Shown piece by piece: positions 12,975 to 22,900 of a DNA stretch of 64,000 nt. Location of the stretch: assembly GCA_009801085.1 (NCBI GenBank), contig VNWV01000010.1, positions 248,001-312,000 of the forward strand, in the 5' to 3' direction. Both the position numbers and the translations under genes were made by a program. The first letter of the stretch is position 1; every line of letters begins with the position of its first letter. Below the pieces are notes generated by a model that saw nothing but the letters and a program-made list of their open reading frames with translations, was not told the origin of the DNA and ran no database searches. This stretch comes from Lasiodiplodia sp. COLG20. Taxonomy: Eukaryota; Ascomycota; Dothideomycetes; Botryosphaeriales; Botryosphaeriaceae.

Positions 12975-12982
12975 TATATAAG
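12975..12982 (+). promoter_or_regulatory. TATA box of copy B
   Basis: TATATAAG, identical to the box of copy A, placed 215-222 bp before the ATG at 13197. The leader between them contains no ATG and is rich in A and C, with pyrimidine patches. Confidence 0.5.
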
Positions 12983-13196
12983 CCCCGTGCACCCACCCAT
13001 TCTGACACACCCACAAGACTTCCTCATACTTCATCTTCAGCAGAAACTTTTCAGTCCACTAGAAAGACTTCATTACGATCATTCAACCATTCAAACCTCA
13101 GCTCAGTGGCCATCCAACCACACACACGTAACCGGACGTTTCTCCGACCGGTGTTCCAGATCCACGACCCTCCCTCGACCGAAACAAACACCACAA

Positions 13197-13442
13197 ATGC
13201 TTCTACAGCGAGAGCTAAGTCAACTCGGCAACGGGAGCCTCGAAAGAGCGCTCAATAATGTTATCGATGATGAGGACAATAGAAACGTCAAGCGATGCGC
13301 TGTATGCAACCGGTGGATGCCGATGCGAGGCCGGGCGCACGAGTGCAGACCAGAAACACATTCGTCCGGCCGCAAGAAGGGAGGTAGGAGAAGTGAATGT
13401 GGTGTCAAGAAATGCTCGTCGAAGACCAGACGCCGCTGCTGA
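13197..13442 (+). CDS. Small Cys-rich basic microprotein, family copy B
   Basis: Encodes 81 residues. The open frame extends further upstream, but 13197 is chosen because it is the first ATG after the TATA box and has a good context (CACAAATGC). Order: an acidic-polar N-terminus (about 1-33, LERALNNVIDDED), the shared core KRCAVCNRW...HECR at about 34-53, then a strongly basic tail rich in Arg, Lys and Cys (GRKKGGRR, ending KTRRRC). The core has the spacing C-x2-C-x10-H-x-C, the same as copy A. The basic tail would suit nucleic-acid contact or nuclear import; this is inference. No known family is recognised and no signal peptide is present. The antisense frames over the same span show no comparable conservation. 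Confidence 0.6.
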   Translation: MLLQRELSQLGNGSLERALNNVIDDEDNRNVKRCAVCNRWMPMRGRAHECRPETHSSGRKKGGRRSECGVKKCSSKTRRRC

Positions 13443-15365
13443 GTAGTGATGAATTTTCCATGCTGCGGGTGTGTAAATCCGTATGACCAGATTGGTACAC
13501 CACTGACTCCGATTACAGGGACAAATGCGTTCTTCGACCAAACGCGGCTTTAATACTCGATCGTTCATTTCTCTATTCCTCAATATTGGGCTGGCAAAAG
13601 AATGGTTTGTGGGGGCACAAAAAACCCGAAAAAAGCAAAGGGAAAGTGGCGTTACGAGCAGAGGTTCAAATAAAAGTAGAGGCGCGGGACGCCTGACACG
13701 GAAGGACGACCGCTCGGCGGTCGAACCAAAAAAAGCCTGTAGTTTATAGTTACCTTACCTATTGTTCTTAACATTTCAGAAGTAGACAAGCCACTCACCT
13801 GTACATGGCTTGGACACAGAGGCTCACTTTCCCATTAGTAAGGTCCCTCTTCCACGAGAATCGTTCTGGTGGTCTGTTACTTTCGTGCCTCGAGTTACAC
13901 GAGCCATCACAGCTCTCTCACAAAGACAGAACCAACAACTCGAAGCAAAAAGTAATAATAATCTACCTATAATTACCAAGACCATACATAGCGCGTGCCA
14001 ATCAAAGATCTACATACTTCTATAACGTTTAAAAAACAAAAGAACGCCATCTATGCAATATAGAAAAGGAAAAAACCCAGGTATCGTCCCTCAAATGCAT
14101 CCCAACAAGCTGAACCATAAGAAAAAACGCCCCAAGCATCACCCCCCTGCGTAACAAGACATTTCTTCGTCGCATCTTCATAACCCCTCCCAATATCGCC
14201 TCTTCCCCGATTCACCCAACAAGTATCCTTCGTCGAACCGACTCCGCTTTTTTTTTTTTTGTTGAACACCTCATCATCCATGTGCAGTTGTGCGACCACG
14301 TAGCCGCATGCTCGGATCGCTCCGGACGAGCGATAAAACGAAAGGCCGCGAGCACACAAGAGCATTAATTCATCCCGGCCCATGCATGCTCGCATCTCCC
14401 CATGACCGCATTGATCTAGCGTTGATGGTTGAAGGAAAATGGGCCGACGGGCAGCAGCGGAACGCTAGCAGAACGAAAAGCGACGGCGGCGGGCGGCAGC
14501 GGAAGCGGGAACGGACGGGCTGGCTGGCCAGCGAAGAAGCGTTCCGGAAGCGTCGCCAAGGCCGAACGGGAAAAAAGCGCGCTATCGCGTGACGAACGCT
14601 CGCACCCAAAAACAGACGAGATCCTGCACGAGCCTTGGTGCGCGCGCGTGTGGCCCCGCCCGTGCGTTGGACGAGAGAGAGAAAGAGGTGGAGGAGAAGG
14701 AGGAGGAGCGATGACCGTGCGTACAGCATGCGCGTGTGCAAGTGGTGCATGTGTGGGGTGTTGCTGCAGCTCCAAGGCGGTGAACATTCACCGGTTGTGG
14801 GTCCGTGTGCCGTTCGTGGAAACCGGACGATCCGGGGGGCGCCGGTGCGCCGCTCCTCCCTCTCTCTCTCGTCTTCCCTCCCACTGTTGGACCGGATGGA
14901 TGATGAGCGGAAATCATCAAAGAAAGAATGGTAATGTCGTTTGATGTTTTTCTTTTTTTTTTCTCTCGGTAGTTGGTATCGGTAAGGGTGCACGTCTAAT
15001 TTTTTTTGGGATTTTTTGTTTTTGATTGATGAGAGCCGACCAGCGGCGCTGCAGAGATTGGGAGACTTCGGTTGGTGGTGACGTGGTTAGGAGGTGGTTT
15101 GATTGATGCCAGAAAATTATCGATTATCGTCCTTCGTACTTCGTCGATGTTGATTCAGGTTGGCGATTATGATTATCGTGATGTAATTCGTTGCCTTGCC
15201 AATATTTGGAGGGAAGAGTGTCGAGATAGAGACAAAGGAAATCGTGGTCCTCGTGTGGAAGGTTTGCTTCAGTAGGTCGTTAGCTGATAGATCCCAATCA
15301 TGCAAGATGGCATGATACCTACAATGACTTCAACTCCACATGGGTGGCTGTCGTGGAGAAGGCAT
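13443..15365. other. Intergenic, no gene recognised
   Basis: Open frames on both strands between 14.3 and 15.0 kb are long but low in complexity and Arg/Ser-rich. They overlap one another and come from a GC-rich, purine/pyrimidine-skewed stretch, so I do not call them. A T run occupies 14248-14260. Confidence 0.5.
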
Positions 15366-15686
15366 TTACTGACCACCAGCATCCCTGGGCCAGGGTCCCT
15401 GGGGCTTAGGCTTGCGCTGCATCCTCGACGGGGGCCTTGCCGGTCCGGCAGCCGAGCGGGGTCTGGTCACCTCCATGACATCCATGCCGCCAGCAGCAGG
15501 AGAGGGAGCAGAAGCAGCAGTAGAGGTAACTCTCTTGTTGGCCCGGAACATGATTGGAAAGAAGGAATTGATGACGAAGAAGAAGGCTTGCTGGAGGAAA
15601 GGACGGAAAGAGATAGTAAGCCAAGTGGTCGCCGAGACTGTGAGATCTTTGACGCTGAAAGTGGTTGCTGCACGGAGGAGTCCCAT
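15366..15686 (-). CDS. Small hypothetical protein with a hydrophobic N-terminal half
   Basis: Encodes about 106 residues from an ATG at 15684-15686 in an ideal context (CACCATGG). I do not recognise it. Residues about 18-50 are hydrophobic and aromatic (FLQQAFFFVINSFFPIMF), long enough for one membrane-spanning or membrane-inserting segment. The second half is Ala/Pro/Arg-rich, with a basic stretch (RMQRKPKPQ), and looks disordered. The frame also opens a few codons upstream from a GTG, which is not a credible fungal start. A TATATAAC box lies unusually close upstream. With one exon and no recognised homologue this is a moderate call. Confidence 0.45.
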   Translation of the reverse strand: MGLLRAATTFSVKDLTVSATTWLTISFRPFLQQAFFFVINSFFPIMFRANKRVTSTAASAPSPAAGGMDVMEVTRPRSAAGPARPPSRMQRKPKPQGPWPRDAGGQ

Positions 15687-15712
15687 GGTGGATGGCACGG
15701 GCGGGTGGCTTT

Positions 15713-15720
15713 GTTATATA
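15713..15720 (-). promoter_or_regulatory. Possible TATA box of the 15.4 kb gene
   Basis: Minus-strand TATATAAC, only 27 bp upstream of the ATG at 15686. If used as a core promoter element the 5' leader would be almost absent. Either the real transcript starts further upstream or translation begins at a later ATG. Confidence 0.3.
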
Positions 15721-17696
15721 GATGGTGTTAGACAAAGTTTGCGTTGTTCGTCTGGGGCTTGGGCTGCCGCTGCAGTGTGTGAGTTGTGTGTTGTTGTGTG
15801 ATGGGTGGCGCAGGCAAAGAAAAAACTTCGTGTGGGTAATTTTTGGAAACGTTGACTCTTCTGATGCTGGGTGGTCAGTGGTTAGCGGTGGTGTGTGCTC
15901 GCTCGATGTGCTGTCTCCCCCTATCCACGTTGCCCCTTGCTTCGTGACCGGTCAGCCCAGCGATGACTCTCTAGTGAAGGCGAAAATTGAGGCGGCGTTC
16001 CTGGATGATCGACCACCAATGTACGTGTTAACTCTGTAGCATCCAGAGCCGCGCGGGATCGCAGCCACCGGCCCGCTGTGGTTCTTCCCGCTGATTGCGC
16101 AAATTGGGGCCCTGTCTTGGAGTACGGGGGCCAGAACAAGCAAAACCAGGCCGATGCTTCAGGGGTGGTGGTGATTGTCATGGTGGCGATGCGGTGAGTG
16201 AGCACTTTCTAACCAATCGGGCCAAAATAGCCACGCGGGCGTGAAACTCGTCCAGGCCAAAAATTTTCGGCATAGCCTTGCTGGCTGCTTCGTTCGTCAG
16301 AGCTGCTGCATGATTAGGTGTTTCTGCCGGGGTGGCGCTGACAAGCGAGCCCAATTGCCGCAGAGCTGGATTCCCCGTCAGCAGCTTTGCTCCCGAGCAT
16401 CCGGGTTGAAGACCTACGTATGCCTCAGAACAACACGACGTCCCCCCGGCTGTCTGAGGCAAGCGATGACTGTATGCAAGCCCAACGTGCATGCCAGAGC
16501 TAGACAGCCTCATTCAAGGCGCCGCAAGCCTTTTCTGCCTCGGGCGACCTCGCTGGTAGACTCTTTACATTTCGGCATCGCGCGCGGACGTCGTCCACGA
16601 CGAGCCGCTTGACGCCGATGATCCCTAAGCGCACGCACGACCATTGGCAAATCCCGATGGCCCAGCGATCTGAGCCGTTTGCCGCCTGGATTTTGCGCGC
16701 TACGCGCTTCCGCGGCGAGCTGGTGGACCGGTATGTGGTGGAGAGTTTCCCGTTTCGGGCCGATCCTGACGATCACCGGTCAGTGGAACTGCATGCCAAG
16801 TGATAGAATCCTTCTCGAAGCCTCGCAGGGCGGAGCCTGTGCATCCTTGAGTCACCGTGGATGCGTTGTAGCATCTCACCAGCCTGGAAAATTTTCGTTG
16901 TCGTGTTGCTGAAGGCAGAGACGTCGTTGCCCGAAAGAGGTGATGTCCAAGCCATGCTGGTGATAGGCCAGAACACCTGCAGGATCGCGCGTTTGCTGCT
17001 CCGCTGCCACGCAGCCTTACGTGCAGCCAGGTCCAGGGTCCTCGGCCCAGGGGTAAGCGACAGGGCAGGCCTGTCAATTGCGGCCTAACCACACGAACCA
17101 TCGCACTTCGCCTCATCATCGAGTGATGCGAAGTCAGTGACAGCAGTTCCACACGGGAAATGGCTCAACATACCTCGAACTACCCGATCGACAATCGAAC
17201 GTTCGGCTTCGTGTCTATCATTCTGTCAGCTCCGTCTCCAGCGTGTGACTCGTCACATTCTTCTCAGGCGCTTACGACGGAAGCACTTTCCGCAAAACAC
17301 TCCAGAGGCAGACACGTAGGAGAGAGATGGAGAATCAAAAATGCCGGAATTGGAACCAAAGAAAATCATCGCATTGCTCGGCCTTCTGATGCCGCCCGTG
17401 AATTTTTCACAACCCTATTCCAACCGTATCCCATTCCATGTCATTCATGGATGCCGCAAAACGCCGCGCATCGCCGCCGGATGCGTATTCAATGGTATGC
17501 TGATACACGGGAAGAAAGGAAGAAGCAAACCCAAAAAAGGAAACTGGAGAACCAACGTGGCCAGCAATATGCGTGCAAGCCCTGGCAATACTCATAAGAT
17601 CCTTGATACTTTGGACCAAACACTTTTCGGTATCGGAAACTCATAACACGGAAAGCAGGCCGAGAAAATAGGTCGGCGCTGTGTCTCTCAATGATG
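15721..17696. other. Intergenic, no gene recognised
   Basis: About 2 kb between the small 15.4 kb gene and the 3' end of BRL1. Frames of 100-150 codons on both strands at 16.2-17.6 kb overlap and lack motifs. The right end should contain the BRL1 3' untranslated region. Confidence 0.5.
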
Positions 17697-19376
17697 CTAA
17701 AATTGTAGCCGCTTCACCGGACTCGTATTGCCGGCTGCTTGCTGGTGTGCTCCTGGGCCACCAGGAGTCTGACTTGGCCGCGGCTCGAAACCTCCATGTT
17801 GCTGCATGGAGTGGTGCGCAGGGGTCTGGTAGAAACCTCCGATCATCATCGGATGACCTGGAGTGTCCCATCCTCCACTAGGGTACCGTTGGGGGGTAGG
17901 CGGGACTCCCCACTGGGGTTGCTGCTGCCACTGCTGGTGGTACTGTTGAGAGGGATCCGGATGGCCCTGCTGGTGATGAACTGGGTGAGTGTTCCGGAAC
18001 TTGGTGAATGCAATGTTGTTGACGAAGAGGCAGACGATAACAATTATGAGGCAGAAGAACTAAAAAAAGGTGCGTCAGCTAACGTATCCATAGCGAATGA
18101 GTGGCAGACACAGCCGAGGGCGCAGCATACCATGGCCTTCCAACTAATGGGCTCGATGAAACTGTTGAAGATGGTCGCAAACGTATGCGCACTGACTCTC
18201 GCGCGACCGACTTTCTTCGGGTCCCGGTTCATGCACGCATGCCAGTTGTCGCAAAGCTGTGCCATCGCAGGCACGCGCGTTTCCGGGGCACACCTGTTCT
18301 CGCGGTAGTCCCGTGCGCATACAGCCATCTCAGCTAATGCCTCAGCAATAGCCCGGTCCGCTTCAATATTCACATCGCTCTGAATTGCGCTCCAAAACGA
18401 GTAAACGATCCAGATGATGCAGCCAACGAAAAAGAAGTTCAGTATGAGCTGGGCGTAGTAGGACAGGGTGTGCGGGAGGTTCGGATGCGAGTCGATATAG
18501 GACAGAATTGCGCCGATGACGTTGGTCGCTGCCGGATTCTTCCCATCTTTGGTCCTGTCGTCGTCGTCCGAGTCGGCCTCAGCACCGCGCCGTGCGCGTC
18601 TGGAGTTTCGTCTCTGACCGGTCTCCTTCTGCCGGCGCCTGATGATGCGCTTCTCGGCCTTGTCTGAGTAGGGCACTTTGGCCACGCTCGTTTCCTTCCC
18701 CGGGCTGCCGAGCACCTTGGCTAGCCCGCCTATCCAGCTATCTCTTCTCCGATCCTTCGCCTCCTTCGTCGGACTCTTCGTTGGACTCGCATTGTCCCTG
18801 TTCTTCCCACCCGTCATGAAACTTGCTGCACGAGTCTTGAAGCCCATGAAGCTGCTGTCGGGCGTAGCCTCGCTATCTGCGTTGTCTGCGTCTGGATCTC
18901 CGGGTGTTTCAGGCGTCTCGCCGCCGGAGCTGAAATTGAAGTCGGCAACGGGCTTGCGCGGGGTCGAAAACTTGGGGTCCCGCAGATGTTCAGGAACGGA
19001 GGAGAGGGGCTTGGTGGGGCTGCTGCGTCCGGTGTTGTAATCAACTGCCGAGGGCGCTTGCGAAAAGTAGAAGGATTGGGAGGCTGGAGGCCGGAGGCTG
19101 GGTGCGGACTTGTTCGGCGAGTCGAATAGACTGTGATTCCCTGTCGTACACGAAAATACATCAATTCCGGCCCAAAAACATCTCACAATGCTGATCGAGC
19201 TTCTGCACAGTCGCAAGGTAGCCAGCGCGGAGAGGTGGCGCACCTAACTTACGTTTCTTGTTTTGCGCGTTCACGTTGCGCGACGCGGTGATAAACGGCG
19301 AGCTCTCATCGATAGGGCCGGTGCCGTTTGAGTACTCGTAATCCATCGGCGTGTGCGCCGAGCGAAACCGATCCAT
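17697..19376 (-). CDS. BRL1: Brl1/Brr6 nuclear envelope protein
   Basis: Integral membrane protein of the nuclear envelope/ER. In yeasts the Brl1/Brr6 family promotes inner-outer nuclear membrane fusion during pore assembly and affects lipid homeostasis. Three exons on the minus strand: 19376-19253, 19140-18131 and 18059-17697, with introns 19141-19252 (112 bp) and 18060-18130 (71 bp). Total 498 residues. Order: a long, Ser/Pro/charged, probably disordered N-terminus (about 1-280) with basic RRRQ and RRARR clusters; first transmembrane segment (LILNFFFVGCIIWIVYSFW); the luminal disulphide domain with the four characteristic Cys (CARDYRENRC...LCDNWHAC); and a second transmembrane segment that crosses the last splice junction (WKAM then FFCLIIVIVCLFV). 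The tail is Gln/Pro/His-rich. FAS1 lies upstream in tandem on the same strand. Confidence 0.93.
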
Positions 19377-19908
19377 GGCGAGAGCGCACAGGTGGTGCGG
19401 CGACGGCGGCGGCGGTTGACCGGGTGAGGGTCAGGCAAGTTGTATTAGCTTGCGCTTGACATGCTTCTGGGATGTTTACAACGTGACAACCTAACAGCGG
19501 TGAAACTTCGGCGATTGAGCTTGATGCCGCGCCGACCCCTCGCGCTCACGTGTGCACATCGCAACCTTGAGCACGTTCCCAACACATTATTACCACCCGC
19601 CTTTCGCATTCTCGGCCTTCTACATGCCAGCGCTCGACTCGTCGACAAGCCAGCCCGAGAAATTAATTTCACACGTTGGAGGGCACAAGCAAGTAGTTTG
19701 AAGTTTTAATTCGGAAATCTAAGCACAAACGGAGTGTAACTTAATAGACTAGAACAAGCCACCGCCATGGATATACATGAACTCGCAAAATCTAGATGCC
19801 TCTTGAACCCTTCCTACCATAACTCCAAAGCAGATAAACCATTACCAACACAGTTCGCCGTTTTCGTTTTTTGCCCTCTCATTTTTCTTCGTGCATTCTT
19901 CCCGTCAT
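19377..19908. other. Intergenic between FAS1 stop and BRL1 start
   Basis: Contains the BRL1 promoter and the FAS1 3' untranslated region, as both genes are on the minus strand. No further gene is seen. Confidence 0.6.
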
Positions 19909-22900
19909 CTACGACGCCGGAGCGACCGCAGTCGCCGCCTCCTGCGGCTTATCATCGTACTTCTCCCAGTTGGCGAGAATATTGCCAATCTTGGGCGAGT
20001 TGGTGAGGCGGTACACGTCCTCGAAGTACTCCTTGGTGAGCTCGAAAGGACGAGCAGTCACGTTGGGAATGTACTTGCCGATCAGCTTGCTGGGGTCGAT
20101 CGACGTCTTCTGAATCTTCTTCAGCAAGAACGAACGGAAAGGCTTGACACCGGACCGCAGGAACGTGCTGTGGAACGGCACGTCGATGCCCTTGAGCGGG
20201 ATCGTTGCGAAGCCACGCTGCAGCTCCAGAGGCTTCGGCTTGGCCTCGGTCTGCTTGGCGCACTCCTTGATGATCTCGACCAGGTGAGCCTTGACGTCCT
20301 CAAGCGAGAGAGTCTGCATCAGCTGCTGGATGTCGATCTTCTGCGCCTTGAGGTAGTTGGTGACGTTGGTAAGGCAGTCGAGAGCCCTCAGGTCACCAGC
20401 AGCGACGTACTGCATGTTGGCGATGTTGTAGTTGACAATCTCGAGCAACCAGCCAGTCTGCTCAGCGATGTTCTCAACAACATACTGGAGAGCTTGCTCG
20501 TTGAACGTCTTCGAGATCCTGCTGGGGTTGACCGCGCACATGGAGTAGTTGGAGCGACCAGCTTCATCGCGCTCGACAGCGACTTGCATGGTCAAACCAC
20601 GGTAGAACACGACAGACACCAAGCTCTCGATGGGCATGACCTCGGCAAGGGCAGCAAGGGCAGCATATTCACCGAGCGAGTGACCGGCGAAGCTGCTGTC
20701 AGTCTGGACAAGACCCTTGGCCCTCATGTCCTCGAAGGCGGCCTTCTCCATGAGAGTAAGCGCCGGCTGCGTGAACTGAGTAGCAGAGAGCAGGCCACTA
20801 GGAGAGCGGTAAGTGTACGAGGTAGTGTCCTCGTCGATCTCCTTGAAGATCCTCTCCGACTTGACGCTGCCGTCAGTAGCCACAGTCTCGAAAGTCATGG
20901 ACATGTAGTTCTGGCGGATGGCCTTGCCACGAGGACCGCCGAAGTGAACGGTGAGCTCCTTGGGGTTGTTCTTGACAATGTGGGTGATGGCGAAGCCGTA
21001 GTTGTCTAGGAAGTGCTTGTCGGCACGGTCCCAGACCTCCTTGGCAACGGGGCTGCTGTTGTACAGGTCCATACCCATACCCTGCTCCTGCGAACCCTGA
21101 CCGGTGAACACGTACGCGGAAGTCGGCTGCTCAACCTCAGCCTCAGCAAGGAGGACCTTCTCCTCAGTCTCCTTGTTGGAGGCCTCGATCTTGATGATCT
21201 TGCGACCAGAGACCATACCGACGTGCTGGAGCTTGACGTCAATGTCATCATCGGGCAGGACCATGCCGACAAGATCGGCGTGGAAGCTGCGGATGCGGCC
21301 GATGTTGTTCTCAGCGGCCCAGGTCTCGACAAGGCTACGGACGGCAGCGCTAGAGTACATGCCGTGGGTAATAGTGCCAGGGAGGTTGGCAAACTTGGAG
21401 AACACCCTGGACACGTGGATGGGGTTGTAGTCGCCGGAGACACGCGCGTAGGTCTCGTTGGACGCAGGAGCCTTGAGGGTAAGCGGGTTCTTGCCGTGCA
21501 GAGGAATGGGGTTCTCGAAGAGCACAGGCTGGTCAACCTTGGTGCCGGTGCGCTCAAGGTAGTCGACAACAGGGTTGCCGTGCGAAGTGCCCGCCTCGTA
21601 CTCAACGGAAGCAATCTGGACGATCTCCTTGGTAGGCAGCTCGAGAAGGACCTCACCAACAGTCTCCACAGAGCTGAAGACGCTCTTGTTCTTGTAGCGG
21701 GTCAGGGTCTGGAGCTTGAAGGTCAAGGTCTTGTCCAGGAGATCAATGTCGGAGTCCTCAAGCTTGAACCACTCCTTCGAGCGCAGAACAGCGACGTCCT
21801 TGGTAGTTGCGAGGTGCAGGTTGAAGGGCGTCTCCGACTTGCGCTGGAAGGCGTTCTCGAAGTCGGTGTAAGCACCGCGGTACAAGAACTGGCTGGTAAC
21901 CTCCATGACAGGCTTGCCATCGCGAGTGATAGTGCCGCAGACCTCGACCATCTTACCAGACTCCTGGTTGATGACAGCGTTGACCTGGGCGGTGGTGTCG
22001 AGGACATCGCCCTTCTTGAGAGGCTGAGCACCCGGGATCATGCGGAACTCGTTCGACAGGTGGACAAGCTTGAGCAAATCACCGTCGATAGCACGAGGGA
22101 AGATGGGCTTGGTGATGGCCTTCCAGCCAACGACGATGGCGAAATCCATGGGCGCGAAGACCTCCTTACCGGGACGGTCGACAAAAGACTCACCAGTGTT
22201 ACCAACAGCGTGGACGAAGTCATTGATGGCCTCGCCGGTAATGGTAGCCCTACCACCCTCGAAGGTAGAAGTGACGGAAGCATCGAAGGGGCACTCCTCG
22301 TCGCCGAACCAAAGCTTGTAGTAGAACTCCTTGATCCTGTCATTGCGAGACTCCATGACCTCGCGGATGGGCGCGTAGCCGCAATCCGGGTGGTAAGTGA
22401 ACTTGAGAGGCAGAGCAACAGGCTTGTGGAGAGCAGAACGCTCCTCGATCATGTTGACCAAGATCTCGTTCTGGCCTTGAAGGCTGATCTCGACAGTCTT
22501 GATATGCTTGCCACCGGTGGAAGGCTCCCTCATGGTGATGACAGTCTTAGAAGGCTCGTTGGGGTACGAGATCTCAACCATCATGCCAAGAGTAGGCGTG
22601 AAGATCCTCGACATTGGGTTGGACTGGAACTTCTGGCCCTGAACGAAGACATCGGCGGTGAAGAAAGCGTGCCTCCAAGAGTAAGTGTTGCCAGCCAGGA
22701 GCTGCATCCATGACTTGATGTCAGGAAGAGTGGCGTTAGGCGCAGACGAGAGCCTGTAGATAGTCTTATCGGGAACTTCAGAAACGGTAAGACCCTCGAC
22801 CTCAACGACGTCATCGTGAGCACCAAGGAGCTTAGAGCCGAAGTATTCGACAACGGGGATCTTGGACTCATCTCCGCCGTAGAGCTCCTGGGTCAGAGCC

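Noticed and set aside
14370..14993. A 207-codon minus-strand frame rich in Arg and Ser
   Set aside because: Composition follows a purine/pyrimidine-skewed GC-rich DNA segment, with equally long frames in other registers on both strands; no conserved block.
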